Assembly: GCA_013697725.1 (NCBI GenBank)
Contig: JACCWI010000024.1
Location: forward strand, 124,001-188,000
DNA from: Tatlockia sp.
Lineage (GTDB): Bacteria; Pseudomonadota; Gammaproteobacteria; Legionellales; Legionellaceae
DNA length: 64,000 bases
Direction: 5' to 3'
Position 1 is the first letter of the stretch; every line of letters begins with the position of its first letter. Positions 37,836-47,871 of this stretch are shown here, piece after piece. Position numbers and translations under genes: made by a program. The notes below the pieces were generated by a model. It saw only the letters and a list, made by a program, of their open reading frames with translations, did not search any database and was not told where the DNA came from.

Positions 37836-38511
37836 AGCTGCTCCTTGATAAGGATAAACAGGATAAAATCTTATCAAAAATAAGGTCAACCGAACCTAAA
37901 CCATCGACCCGATGAAAATGGGGTGCTTTAGTATTAGTTATTTTGGCTTCTCGTTCTAAATCTTTATAATAATTAATCAAAGGCTTTGTTTGCTTGTGAT
38001 AAACAGCCAAACGTTGTTTTATTGTCTCTTCCTGGTCGTCATCCCGTTGGATTAAGCTTTCACCACTCAGATCATCAAGTCCTTCATTTTTAGGCGGATG
38101 AAATTTAACATGATAAACACGGCCAGAAGCAACATGGACACGGCGGCCGCTTATACGATTGATAATTTCTTCATCCGGAACTGCAATTTCAATCACATGA
38201 TCAATAGATACCTTAGCCTCTCTAAGCGCGTCGGCTTGAGGTATAGTTCGTGGAAATCCATCAAATAAAAAGCCTCTTTGGCAATCAGGTTTTTTTAAAC
38301 GTTCTTTAACCAAGGCTATTATAATATCATCAGAAACCAGCTCTCCGGCATCCATGATTTTCTTTGCACTTTTACCGATTTCAGTTCCTTCCCTAATTGA
38401 AGAACGTAACATATCTCCAGTAGAAATTTGCGGTATTTTAAAATAGTCAATTAACTTAAGCGCCTGCGTGCCTTTACCCGCACCCGGACCACCCAATAAT
38501 ATTAATCGCAT
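37825..38511 (-). CDS. adk: Adenylate kinase
   Basis: 228 residues. P-loop [36 protein letters not shown] and the LID start [19 protein letters not shown], without zinc cysteines, define the long bacterial enzyme. It balances AMP, ADP and ATP. The C-terminal end is slightly longer than in E. coli. A thioredoxin-like gene overlaps its stop. Confidence 0.96.
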   Translation of the reverse strand: MRLILLGGPGAGKGTQALKLIDYFKIPQISTGDMLRSSIREGTEIGKSAKKIMDAGELVSDDIIIALVKERLKKPDCQRGFLFDGFPRTIPQADALREAKVSIDHVIEIAVPDEEIINRISGRRVHVASGRVYHVKFHPPKNEGLDDLSGESLIQRDDDQEETIKQRLAVYHKQTKPLINYYKDLEREAKITNTKAPHFHRVDGLGSVDLIFDKILSCLSLSRSSYVN

Positions 38512-38594
38512 TTAATTTGCTCCTAGATTTTTAAATTTTCATCCTCAGATTGTAGATGAATTATCTCTCTTTAATTTAATTAATACCATCTTCT

Positions 38595-39173
38595 TTATCG
38601 ACATTGCATTAACTGCGCTTTATAAATTTCTGATCTTGCTTTTACTTTACGCGCTACAAGTATTAGCCAAGGTTTTTGCAAATAGGTTTTACGTTGAAAG
38701 CCCCCAACTCCTTCATGATAAGCCAAATATAATTGATATGCATCGTCTCTTGGAATCCCTGCTATACGATAAGCTTGATTAGCATACCAACCTATAAAAT
38801 CAAGAGCATCAGAAAATACAGAGCGTGAAGCCCAATAGCTGCCACCATTATGAGATTTTCTATACAGCTTCCACGTGGATCCTAGTGCCTGAGAAAAACC
38901 AAAAGCGGTGGAAGGACGCTTCCAAGGGATAATTGCTAATAATTTTTTTCGTGGTGGTTTAGCCCTGCTGTCAAATTTGGACTCTTGATGGACAATTGCC
39001 ATTTGCACAGCAATAGGAATGCGCCAACGATGCTGCACATCTTTTGCATCGAAATACCAGCGTGGATATTCTTTAAAAATTCGACAAATATTGTTTACAT
39101 CTGAGGGTGGGCGGCTAACACAGGACACTAGAAGAAACGAAAGAAAAAAAACAGTTAGCAGTTTAAAATTCAT
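38595..39173 (-). CDS. SLT-type lytic transglycosylase-like lipoprotein
   Basis: 192 residues. The signal sequence ends in a lipobox, LLVSC, with Cys18 as the lipid site, so it is likely an outer-membrane lipoprotein. The domain shows VQMAIVHQESKFDSRA (catalytic glutamate), AFGFSQALGSTWKLY (the GxxQ motif) and LYLAYHEG, the layout of lysozyme-like lytic transglycosylases. It would cleave peptidoglycan. It is shorter than MltC or EmtA, with little outside the catalytic domain. Confidence 0.8.
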   Translation of the reverse strand: MNFKLLTVFFLSFLLVSCVSRPPSDVNNICRIFKEYPRWYFDAKDVQHRWRIPIAVQMAIVHQESKFDSRAKPPRKKLLAIIPWKRPSTAFGFSQALGSTWKLYRKSHNGGSYWASRSVFSDALDFIGWYANQAYRIAGIPRDDAYQLYLAYHEGVGGFQRKTYLQKPWLILVARKVKARSEIYKAQLMQCR

Positions 39174-39376
39174 GGGGTTACCTAAAAATTAGTATCAAAT
39201 TTACAAAGACAAGCGACCCTAGCAAAAAAATTGGTGAATTTAAACATTTTTATGAGAACCTAAAGATTATTTGTTAAATGTTAAACGATTTGCGTTCAAC
39301 TAAGACAACTGATAATAATTCACAAATAAGTTCAGCTATGTTAGCTTTGAATCTTTGTGTAATTTAAGGTTGATTA

Positions 39377-40147
39377 ATGACTTTTTTAGTTTTTGATATA
39401 GAAACTATTCCTGATGTTGAGGCTGGACGCAAACTTCATAATTTAACAAACCTCTCCGATGAAGATAGCGCCTCAGCACTTTTTGCATTGAGGCGAGCAA
39501 AAGTAGGTAATGACTTTCTTCCTCATTATTTGCAAAAAGTCGTGGCTATTTCTTTAGTCTTAAGTCAAGGATCAACTATCAAAGTTTGGTCGCTTGGTGA
39601 TGAACAATCTGACGAAAAAGACTTAATTCAGCGGTTTTTTACTGGCATTGAAAAATATACCCCGACACTAATTAGCTGGAACGGTTGTGGATTTGATCTC
39701 CCTGTTCTTCACTATCGTTCACTATTACATGGAATTAGTGCGCCAACTTATTGGGAAATGGGGGAAAATCAACAAAATTTTCGTTGGAATAATTACCTAA
39801 ACCGATTCCACTATCGTCATCTTGATCTTATGGATACCTTAGCCTCTTACCAAAGCCGGGCCTTCGCCCCATTGGATGACATTGCAACTTTGCTTGGTTT
39901 TCCCGGAAAAATGGGAATGAGTGGCTCTAAGGTTTGGGAACAATTTTGCAAGGGTAATCTCAAATCAATTCGAGATTACTGTGAAACTGATGTGTTAAAT
40001 ACTTATTGCGTCTTCCTGCGCTTTGAACTTATGCGTGGTATTTTAACCCAAACTGACTACGAACAAGCCTTACAAGCTCTAAGGCACTATTTAGGATCTG
40101 AAACTGATAAAGCCCATTTACAAGAATTTTTAACTAAAATGGATTAG
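39377..40147 (+). CDS. PolB-related predicted 3'-5' exonuclease
   Basis: 256 residues. FDIETIPD is motif ExoI (D and E metal ligands). ISWNGCGFDLPVL is ExoII and RDYCETDVLNTYCVFLR is ExoIII with its aspartates, giving a DEDD-type DnaQ-like fold. It matches the stand-alone exonuclease family related to the DNA polymerase B proofreading domain, seen next to polysaccharide or housekeeping genes in many bacteria. Substrate is unknown. It is a single gene, convergent with rimI. Confidence 0.8.
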   Translation: MTFLVFDIETIPDVEAGRKLHNLTNLSDEDSASALFALRRAKVGNDFLPHYLQKVVAISLVLSQGSTIKVWSLGDEQSDEKDLIQRFFTGIEKYTPTLISWNGCGFDLPVLHYRSLLHGISAPTYWEMGENQQNFRWNNYLNRFHYRHLDLMDTLASYQSRAFAPLDDIATLLGFPGKMGMSGSKVWEQFCKGNLKSIRDYCETDVLNTYCVFLRFELMRGILTQTDYEQALQALRHYLGSETDKAHLQEFLTKMD

Positions 40148-40185
40148 CAGCATTTTAAAAAATTAAATAAATAGAAATGATTAAT

Positions 40186-40635
40186 TTAAATTATTTTTTT
40201 TAAGACAATTGCATCTTCAAGATTTTCTGAATCAGAGTAATAATCTTTTTTTATCGAATCTTGCAAGAACCCTAATTTAGAATACAAGGCAAGTGCTGCA
40301 AGATTAGAGGGACGAACTTCCAGGATCACTGAATGGATGTTAACCTTAGTTTTCAAATCGTCCAAAATGGTTTGAAGGAGCATAGTACCAATACCCTTCC
40401 CTTGCACCGAAGATAGAACACAAAGATTAAGAATATGACAGAGACTTTGACTATTACGACAAATGATGTAACCCAAGATTCGATTTTGTTCATCTTCTAC
40501 CACACGGCAATCATAACCAACTAGTACACAGTCACTCAAAATCTCTCTAGTCCAAGGCATTCTATGAGAGGCAAGTTCAATAGCATAAACACTATCTATA
40601 TCAGATTGTTGCATTGCACGTTGGGTAGCTTTCAT
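40186..40635 (-). CDS. rimI: Ribosomal protein S18-alanine N-acetyltransferase
   Basis: 149 residues of GNAT fold. The acetyl-CoA loop is GKGIGTMLLQ, and LEVRPSNLAALALYSKLGF is highly typical of RimI. It acetylates the N-terminal alanine of S18. No tsaB neighbour is seen here, unlike in some relatives. The call is firm for the family and good for the gene. Confidence 0.88.
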   Translation of the reverse strand: MKATQRAMQQSDIDSVYAIELASHRMPWTREILSDCVLVGYDCRVVEDEQNRILGYIICRNSQSLCHILNLCVLSSVQGKGIGTMLLQTILDDLKTKVNIHSVILEVRPSNLAALALYSKLGFLQDSIKKDYYSDSENLEDAIVLKKII

Positions 40636-40753
40636 AAAGTCTCAGTTTATGTTTGCCTTAGGGACTAGTTGTAATTCATCTTGGAAATCCAGCGACCTTG
40701 ATTTAACAGCAGCTAATGCAGAAATTTAATCAAGGCACAAGATTATGAGTCAA

Positions 40754-42178
40754 TTAGTCTTTTTTCTTTTTTGGCATATAAAGATCAGTAATCGTTCCTT
40801 CAAAAATTTCAGCAGCTAAGGCCATTGGTTCTGAAAGGGTTGGGTGCGGATGAATGGTTAAAGCAATATCTTCAACATCACATTCCATCTCAATAGCAAG
40901 TGAAGCCTCTGTGATCAAATCACCGGCATTAACACCTACAATTCCTGCTCCCAACAAACGTTTGGTTTTTGGATCAAAAAGTAGTTTAGTAAATCCTTCT
41001 TCCCGACCCATACTCAAAGCACGTCCACTAGCCATCCAGGGGAAAACTGCCTTCTCATAAATAACACCGGCTGTTTTAGCTTCTTTTTCACTTAAGCCCG
41101 TCCATGCAATTTCAGGATCCGTATAGGCAACATTTGGTATGCAGCGCGGATCGAAATAATGTTTCTTCCCCGCGATAACTTCAGCAGCCACGCGTCCTTC
41201 TGGAATCGCTTTATGGGCAAGCATAGGTTGACCTACTACGTCACCAATTGCAAAAATATGCGATATATTAGTGCGCATTTGTTTGTCAACTTTAATAAAG
41301 CCACGTTCATCGACATTAATACCTGCTTTATCAGCAAAAATGGCTCCTCCGTTTGGCTTTCTACCAACAGATTTTAATACTTGTTGAAATTGTAAAGGCT
41401 CGTTTGTTGCGTGCTCACCTTCCATGCTAACATAAATACCATCTTCCTTGGCTTCCATTGCGGTAACTTTGGTTTTTAAAAGGAATTTCACCCCCTTTTT
41501 GCTCATGCGCTTTTGTAAAACATTAACCAAGTCAGCGTCTGCCCCAGGAATCAATTGGTCCATAAACTCAACCACGGTAACATCAACCCCTAAAGCTGAA
41601 TAAACAGTAGCCATCTCTAAACCAATAATTCCGCCGCCTAAAACTAAAAGATTACCTTTTATATCTGTCAACTCTAAAGCACCAGTAGAGCTAAAAATAC
41701 GAGGATCCTCAGGAATAAAAGGTAAAGAGATCGATTCAGAGCCAACTGCTATAATTGCATTTTCAAAATCTATAGTTCTGCTACCGTCTTTAGCTTCTAC
41801 AATGAGTTGATGTGAACCCGAAAACTTAGCCTCACCATAAATAACTTCAACTTTACGTTGTTTAGCCAGCAGTTTAAGGCCTCCTGTTAATTTATTTACG
41901 ATAGTATTTTTCCACGAAACAATTTTTTGTCTGTCTAGAACAGGTTTAGCAAAGCTTACACCTTGTTCTGACATCTCATGTGTTTCATCAACTACTTTGG
42001 CGATATGTAACAAAGCCTTTGAGGGGATACAGCCTACATTAAGGCAAACACCGCCAAGAGTCTCAAAGCGTTCAATCAATATTACTTTTTTACCAAGATC
42101 AGCAGCACGAAACGCGGCTGTATAACCACCAGGTCCACTACCAATTACTACAACATCAGTCTTCATATTTACAGTCAT
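40754..42178 (-). CDS. lpdA: Dihydrolipoyl dehydrogenase (E3)
   Basis: 474 residues. FAD site VVVIGSGPGGYTAAFRAADL, redox cysteines GGVCLNVGCIPSK, the NAD site LLVLGGGIIGLEMATVYSALG and the C-terminal active histidine in TIHPHPTLSE are all present. It reoxidises lipoamide in the pyruvate and 2-oxoglutarate dehydrogenase complexes. AAAGAGG precedes the ATG at 42178. It is the last gene of the aceE-aceF-lpdA set. Confidence 0.97.
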   Translation of the reverse strand: MTVNMKTDVVVIGSGPGGYTAAFRAADLGKKVILIERFETLGGVCLNVGCIPSKALLHIAKVVDETHEMSEQGVSFAKPVLDRQKIVSWKNTIVNKLTGGLKLLAKQRKVEVIYGEAKFSGSHQLIVEAKDGSRTIDFENAIIAVGSESISLPFIPEDPRIFSSTGALELTDIKGNLLVLGGGIIGLEMATVYSALGVDVTVVEFMDQLIPGADADLVNVLQKRMSKKGVKFLLKTKVTAMEAKEDGIYVSMEGEHATNEPLQFQQVLKSVGRKPNGGAIFADKAGINVDERGFIKVDKQMRTNISHIFAIGDVVGQPMLAHKAIPEGRVAAEVIAGKKHYFDPRCIPNVAYTDPEIAWTGLSEKEAKTAGVIYEKAVFPWMASGRALSMGREEGFTKLLFDPKTKRLLGAGIVGVNAGDLITEASLAIEMECDVEDIALTIHPHPTLSEPMALAAEIFEGTITDLYMPKKKKD

Positions 42179-42311
42179 AACAAACCTCTTTAGATTACTA
42201 ATTTATTTATTCAGTCCTAGTTTAGGGCTCTTGCAATTTGTTGGGCTGGCGCCTGGCTTTTATTAACAAACTAATAACGCTTATCTAAAAAGTAAAAGCC
42301 TTAATAAATTT

Positions 42312-43940
42312 TTACAATAAAATTCGTCTTAAATCTGCTAAAGACTCACATAGATAACGCGCAAAACGTGCGGCTTCTGCACCATCGATAACACGATGAT
42401 CATAAGACAGCGACAAAGGTAACATCAGGCGAGGCTTAAATTCCCCGTTTTCATAAACAGGTTTTATGGATGAACGAGATAGTCCCAAGATGGCTACTTC
42501 TGGACTATTAACAATGGGGGTAAATGCAGTGCCCCCAATTCCTCCTAAACTAGAAATTGTAAAACAACCGCCGCTCATGTCAGTTGGCATTAAGCCTTTA
42601 TCGCGGGCTTTTGTACTTAAACCGGCCATTTCCAGGGCAATTTCGCCTATGGATAATTGGTCTACATTTTTTATAACTGGAACAACTAAACCATTGGTTG
42701 TTTCCACGGCGATGCCAATATGAAAATATTTTTTATAAATTAGATTTTCGCCAGTTTTATCAAGGGATGCATTAAATTGCGGATAAGTAGCTAAGGCTTT
42801 AGCAACAACTTTGGTAACGAAAGCGAGAAGGGTTAATTTATAACCCGATTGATTTGTTTTTTCAGATTCTGCTTTTCGAAATGCCTCTAAATCCGTAATA
42901 TCAGCCTCATCAAATTGAGTCACATGAGGAACAGTAATCCAGGAGCGATGAACATTAATGCCCGTTAATTTCTTAATTTTATTTAAGGGTTTAGATTCAA
43001 TCTCTCCAAATTTAGAAAAATCAATGGGGGGCATGGTTGGAAGAGAGAAGCCAGAGCCAGAGCTTTTTTCGCTTAGCCTGGTCTTAACATAAAGTTTAAC
43101 GTCTTCAGTGGTTATTCTGGATTTACGGCCTGAACCTTTTACCTCTGCGAGATTGATACCAAATTCGCGAGCCAAACGACGAACAGCCGGCCCACCTAAA
43201 ACTGGCGAACCTGTTGTTGTACTATTACTAACTTCAGTAATTTCAGACGAAATTTTTTGCTCAATGTGATTTTCTTTAAGTTCTGTTGATTTCTCAACTT
43301 CTTTATTTGTTGAGGTTGCTAGTTCAGAATTAGTTGTCGCTACCGCATTTGATTTAATCAAGATTATAGGATTATTTTGAGAAACTTTATCACCGACTTT
43401 AACTAAAATTTTCTCTACAATTCCTTCTAGTGGTGATGGGATATCCATTGTAGCCTTATCACCTTCTAAAGTAATAAGTGCCTGTTCTTTTTTAATGGTT
43501 TGTCCCAGGCTTACCAAAATTTCAATAACCTCAACATCAGTTGCGCCGCCTATATCAGGTATACAAACTTCGAACTGTTCTGAGGTCGATTGTTCTTGAG
43601 AAGAAGCTTGCGATTTTTCCTCAGGCTTAACTATTGTTTGAGTTTCTTGTGCTTCATTTCTAGTAGCAGTCGTATCTATTTCTGTCTTTTTTTGAATTTC
43701 TTCAGAACTAAGGGTAAGCACCAGATCGCCTTCAGAAACTTTATCTCCCACTTTAATTTGGATACTCTTAACTTTTCCTGCTTTAGGCGAAGGTATTTCC
43801 ATGCTTGCCTTGTCAGATTCTAGCGTGATTATAGGAGTATCTACGCTTAAATCGTCTCCTGGTTTAACCAAAATTTCAATGACATCAACGTCAGTTGCAC
43901 CACCAATGTCTGGAATTTTTATCTCAATCTCATCTGCCAT
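42312..43940 (-). CDS. aceF: Pyruvate dehydrogenase E2, dihydrolipoamide acetyltransferase
   Basis: 542 residues from the ATG of MADEIEIKIPDIGG. Two lipoyl domains carry lysines in LESDKASMEIPSP and LEGDKATMDIPSP. A peripheral subunit-binding domain (VLGGPAVRRLAREFGINL) and a catalytic core ending in LSLSYDHRVIDGAEAARF follow. E. coli has three lipoyl domains; two is common in other gammaproteobacteria. GAGG 5 bp before the second ATG of an ATG-ATG pair decides the start; the frame extends upstream to 43976. Confidence 0.96.
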   Translation of the reverse strand: MADEIEIKIPDIGGATDVDVIEILVKPGDDLSVDTPIITLESDKASMEIPSPKAGKVKSIQIKVGDKVSEGDLVLTLSSEEIQKKTEIDTTATRNEAQETQTIVKPEEKSQASSQEQSTSEQFEVCIPDIGGATDVEVIEILVSLGQTIKKEQALITLEGDKATMDIPSPLEGIVEKILVKVGDKVSQNNPIILIKSNAVATTNSELATSTNKEVEKSTELKENHIEQKISSEITEVSNSTTTGSPVLGGPAVRRLAREFGINLAEVKGSGRKSRITTEDVKLYVKTRLSEKSSGSGFSLPTMPPIDFSKFGEIESKPLNKIKKLTGINVHRSWITVPHVTQFDEADITDLEAFRKAESEKTNQSGYKLTLLAFVTKVVAKALATYPQFNASLDKTGENLIYKKYFHIGIAVETTNGLVVPVIKNVDQLSIGEIALEMAGLSTKARDKGLMPTDMSGGCFTISSLGGIGGTAFTPIVNSPEVAILGLSRSSIKPVYENGEFKPRLMLPLSLSYDHRVIDGAEAARFARYLCESLADLRRILL

Positions 43941-44044
43941 CATGTCCTCAGCAAATAGGTAAACTACAATTATCAAATTAAAATTGCAGTTTTATCAATA
44001 CAAAGTCAGGCTATATAACAGGCCCCTAACTCATCGATTTAAAC

Positions 44045-46708
44045 TTAAAGGGTAACAGGATCTGGTTTTTCACTGTCAATACCGTAACGCAACATGGCAG
44101 CTTTTAAGGTTGATTTAGGTAATTGACCTAATTTCACCAAATCTTCTAATGCAGCCAGGACGATAAATTTAGCATCGACTTCAAAAAAATGTCGCAAACG
44201 TTCACGCGTATCACTGCGTCCATAGCCGTCAGTACCTAATACAGTAAAAGGAGCATCGATAAAGGGTCTAATCTGATCCGCATAGAGGCGCATATAATCA
44301 GTAGCGGCAATGATGGGGCCTTTACGCTCTGCAAGTAGTGTACTTACAAAAGCTCGTTTAGGTTGATTATCAGGATGCATACGATTATCACGTTCCACTG
44401 CCAAGCCATCGCGTCTTAATTCTGTAAAACTTGTAACCGACCAAATATCCGCACCCACTTCGTAATCTTCTTCTAGCATTTTTGCAGCTTTTATAACTTC
44501 TCTTAATATGGTTCCACTACCTAAAAGTTGTACCTTAATTTTAGAGTTTTTGGAATCTTCTTGTAGAAGGTACATCCCCTTAATAATACCCTCCTCAGCA
44601 CCTTCAGGCATATCGGGATGAGTGTAATTTTCGTTCATTACCGTGATGTAGTAGAATATGTTTTCTTGTTTCTCATACATGCGATCAATCCCATCTCTTA
44701 TGATTACAGCAAGTTCATAAGCATAGGTTGGGTCATAAGCTTTACAATTTGGTATTGTAGCCGCCATCAAATGACTATGACCGTCTTGATGTTGTAATCC
44801 TTCCCCCGCCAGGGTTGTACGACCCGCAGTAGCACCTAACAAAAATCCGCGCGCTTGCATATCACCAGCGGCCCATGCCAAATCGCCAATACGTTGAAAA
44901 CCAAACATTGAATAATATATGTAGAATGGAATCATCGCTAATTTATTGGAACTGTAAGATGTTGCAGCAGCAATCCACGAGCAAAAAGCACCTGCCTCAT
45001 TGATTCCTTCTTCTAGAATTTGTCCGTCTTTTGCTTCACGATAGTACATGATTTGCTCATGATCTACAGGAGTATAAAGTTGTCCTACGGGTGAATAAAT
45101 ACCAATTTGCCGAAATAAACCTTCCATGCCAAAAGTACGACACTCGTCAGGTACAATTGGCACAATTCTTTCACCCAATTCTTTATCTTTTAATAACACG
45201 GAAAGAATACGCACAAAGGCCATTGTTGTTGAAATTTCTCGCTCACCAGAGCTTTTAGTTACCGTTGAGAAGGCCGATAATTCGGGCGCTTTAAGGGGTG
45301 TAAAATCAGAGCTACGTGTAGGTAAATAACCGCCTAAAGCTTCGCGTTGTTTTCTTAGATAGCACAGCTCAGGGCTATCTTCTTCAGGGCGATAAAAAGG
45401 AATTTCAGTAATTTTATCATCGCTAACTGGGATAGAAAATCGATCTCGGAAGGCCCTTAATTGCTCAATGGTCATTTTTTTCTGTTGGTGAGTAATATTT
45501 TGCCCTTCACCGGCAGCACCCATTCCATAGCCCTTAATTGTTTTTGCCAAAATAATTGTAGGACTGCCTTTGTGTTCTACCGCTTGAGCATAGGCTGCGT
45601 AAACTTTTTGAGGGTCATGACCGCCACGGTTTAAACGCCAAATGTCTTCATCTGACATAGATTCTACTAATTTTTTTAGTTCCGGATATTGGCCAAAAAA
45701 ATGTTCTCGAACATAGGCACCGTCATTGGCTTTGTAAGACTGATAATCACCATCGACACATTCTTCCATGCGTTTTTGCATAATACCGGTCTTATCAAGT
45801 GCGAATAGCTGATCCCAGCGCTCGCCCCAAATTACCTTGATGACATTCCAACCGGCACCGAGAAATAAGCCTTCTAATTCCTGAATAATTTTTCCATTAC
45901 CACGCACAGGACCGTCCAGACGTTGCAAATTACAATTAACCACAAAGATAAGATTGTCTAGTTTTTCACGAGCAGCAATGGTAAGCGCACCAACTGATTC
46001 TGGCTCATCCATTTCACCATCACCTAAAAAAGCCCAAACTTTGCGTGATTCGGCTTTTATTAAACCACGATTTTCTAGGTACTTAAGAAAACGAGCTTGA
46101 TATATGGCTTGTAAAGGACCAAGACCCATAGAAACGGTTGGAAATTGCCAAAAATTCCCCATAAGCCAGGGATGAGGATAAGAAGAAAGTCCATCGACTT
46201 CAACTTCTTGCCTGAATTTATCCAATTGTTGTTCTGAGAGCCTCCCTTCAAGAAAAGCTCGAGCGTAAATTCCTGGCGATGAATGGCCTTGGATATAAAT
46301 TAAATCCCCGCCATTATTACCCTTAGCTCCTTTAAAAAAATGGTTAAAGCCTGTTTCGTAAAGCGTGGAAGCAGAAGCGTAAGAGGCAATATGCCCTCCA
46401 AGCTCAGGTGCATATTTTCCTGCACGTAAAACCATCGCCACCGCGTTCCAACGAATCAGGGCATTGATACGCTTGCCTATGCCTTCGTCGGGAGGCAATT
46501 TTTTTTCTTCATGCGGTTTAATTGAGTTCCGATAAGGAGTTCGCCCTGAAGAAGATAATTTAATTCCTTCAACACTGGCCTTGTTGACAAGTTCCTGAAG
46601 CAAGAAAGCAACCCTGTCACTTCCATCATTATCAAGAACTGCTTTTAGTGCCTCAAGCCATTCGTTAGTTTCTATTGGGTCTATATCTTTTCTGTTATTT
46701 TCTGTCAT
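44045..46708 (-). CDS. aceE: Pyruvate dehydrogenase E1 component (homodimeric)
   Basis: 887 residues from MTENNRKDIDPIETNEWLEA. The thiamine-diphosphate motif is GDGEMDEPES...FVVNCNLQRLDGPV. HPQ-like LNRGGHDPQKVYAAY and GLQHQDGHSH are E1 signatures. It decarboxylates pyruvate and loads the acetyl group on E2. GAGGAA lies 8-9 bp upstream of the ATG at 46708; the longer frame to 46795 lacks this. It heads the aceE-aceF-lpdA operon. Confidence 0.97.
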   Translation of the reverse strand: MTENNRKDIDPIETNEWLEALKAVLDNDGSDRVAFLLQELVNKASVEGIKLSSSGRTPYRNSIKPHEEKKLPPDEGIGKRINALIRWNAVAMVLRAGKYAPELGGHIASYASASTLYETGFNHFFKGAKGNNGGDLIYIQGHSSPGIYARAFLEGRLSEQQLDKFRQEVEVDGLSSYPHPWLMGNFWQFPTVSMGLGPLQAIYQARFLKYLENRGLIKAESRKVWAFLGDGEMDEPESVGALTIAAREKLDNLIFVVNCNLQRLDGPVRGNGKIIQELEGLFLGAGWNVIKVIWGERWDQLFALDKTGIMQKRMEECVDGDYQSYKANDGAYVREHFFGQYPELKKLVESMSDEDIWRLNRGGHDPQKVYAAYAQAVEHKGSPTIILAKTIKGYGMGAAGEGQNITHQQKKMTIEQLRAFRDRFSIPVSDDKITEIPFYRPEEDSPELCYLRKQREALGGYLPTRSSDFTPLKAPELSAFSTVTKSSGEREISTTMAFVRILSVLLKDKELGERIVPIVPDECRTFGMEGLFRQIGIYSPVGQLYTPVDHEQIMYYREAKDGQILEEGINEAGAFCSWIAAATSYSSNKLAMIPFYIYYSMFGFQRIGDLAWAAGDMQARGFLLGATAGRTTLAGEGLQHQDGHSHLMAATIPNCKAYDPTYAYELAVIIRDGIDRMYEKQENIFYYITVMNENYTHPDMPEGAEEGIIKGMYLLQEDSKNSKIKVQLLGSGTILREVIKAAKMLEEDYEVGADIWSVTSFTELRRDGLAVERDNRMHPDNQPKRAFVSTLLAERKGPIIAATDYMRLYADQIRPFIDAPFTVLGTDGYGRSDTRERLRHFFEVDAKFIVLAALEDLVKLGQLPKSTLKAAMLRYGIDSEKPDPVTL

Positions 46709-47116
46709 TAATATGTTCCTCTTTAGACTCTTATCAACATTGCCTAAATCTAAGCTAGATATTAAAAAATAAATTCTAAGGTTGGTACCCTTCATTAGCT
46801 GAGGGGCATAAAACCCTTAATTACGGTCATCAAACCCTGCTACCAATTTGGTAACAACTAATACTCACAAAGTTATTTTCCGGCATTGTAGTGGATCACA
46901 GAAGGAATTCAACTTAAGTGGAATAATTTTGCCCTCTGACCCGTCGCTTTCCTGTCACCTGATAGCAATTAGTTTTGCCTATCCTTTGCTCGTAGCAAAA
47001 GAATAGGCCAATTCGAGTAATTAGTTTTTCATGATTGAATCATTAACATTAGCTCAATTTCTACTATAGCTCTATCTACAAAAAGAGCATATGGTTTTCT
47101 TAGGAGAAATCCGTAA
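46709..47116. other. aceE upstream region with two inverted repeats
   Basis: About 400 bp without a gene. It includes a short perfect palindrome TACCAA-t-TTGGTA at 46841-46853, possibly an operator. A longer imperfect hairpin GCCTATCCTTTGCT...AGCAAAAGAATAGGC is at 46977-47008; it may end the ampE transcript, though no U-run follows. No pdhR gene is next to the operon and the palindrome arms are in the opposite order to the E. coli PdhR box. Confidence 0.4.
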
Positions 47117-47869
47117 CTACATAAAAGCAATCAAGGTAAATAATGCCAAAAATACTAAATTAACAATTAATGCATGTTCAACTAACTTTTCGGCAGAGGG
47201 TAATTGCACTGTTTCATTTTCACTTGTGCGAAGACAAAGAAGTCCGCCTTCGCTTAACAGTCGCTCATTATTAAGCGGGGAGCTTATAAAATTTTGCTTG
47301 TAAAAAAGAATTCCTTTTTGAAAATTGCCAACCAACAAAAAAAGAAAAACAGTGATTCGGGTAGGTATCCATTCCATTAGGTTTGTTATTTGAATGGCTG
47401 GCCTGGCGGTTAATTCTTGTTCACGACACAGGGTAATTAAGCGATAAACAAGAGCACCTAAAATACCTGTAATTCCATACCAAAAAATTAGAGAAAATAA
47501 CTGCCTATTAGCTTGGACAAAATAAATTCCTACAAACAATTCACTATTTTCGTTATCAAGTTCTGACCTAACTGGATAGAAAGGATTGCTGGGGCCTATG
47601 CAATAATAAAAAATTACTAAATTTAGCAAAAAACCAATCAAACCAAAAAGCAAATGATCAGCCATGGCTAATACTAAAGCAACTATAAGCACTATTGGCA
47701 ACACAAAAATAGCCATTAGAATTACAGGATTTAGTAACCAAGCTGATTGTTGCAGAGTTTGGAAAATTTTATTGCAATAAGTAGGAAACCAATTAAACCG
47801 TAGGTAAGAAATAGCATGGACTAGATAACGTTCACTTAATATACATAATAATATAACAAGCAATTTCAT
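47117..47869 (-). CDS. ampE: AmpE-like inner-membrane protein
   Basis: 250 residues. It starts MKLLVILLCILSERYLVH, and FYYCIGPSNPFYP matches the AmpE phrase before a cytoplasmic region. About four to five hydrophobic helices follow. AmpE is a membrane partner of AmpD in beta-lactamase signalling in enterobacteria, although its true role is unclear. No ampD is seen beside it. It starts 2 bp after the antiporter stop, so the two are co-transcribed. ampE close to aceE is a known gammaproteobacterial neighbourhood. Confidence 0.7.
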   Translation of the reverse strand: MKLLVILLCILSERYLVHAISYLRFNWFPTYCNKIFQTLQQSAWLLNPVILMAIFVLPIVLIVALVLAMADHLLFGLIGFLLNLVIFYYCIGPSNPFYPVRSELDNENSELFVGIYFVQANRQLFSLIFWYGITGILGALVYRLITLCREQELTARPAIQITNLMEWIPTRITVFLFLLVGNFQKGILFYKQNFISSPLNNERLLSEGGLLCLRTSENETVQLPSAEKLVEHALIVNLVFLALFTLIAFM

Positions 47870-47871
47870 AT

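Noticed and set aside
46841..46853. Palindrome before aceE as a PdhR box
   Set aside because: The PdhR consensus has TGGT before ACCA; here the arms are in the opposite order, so it is kept only as an unnamed palindrome.
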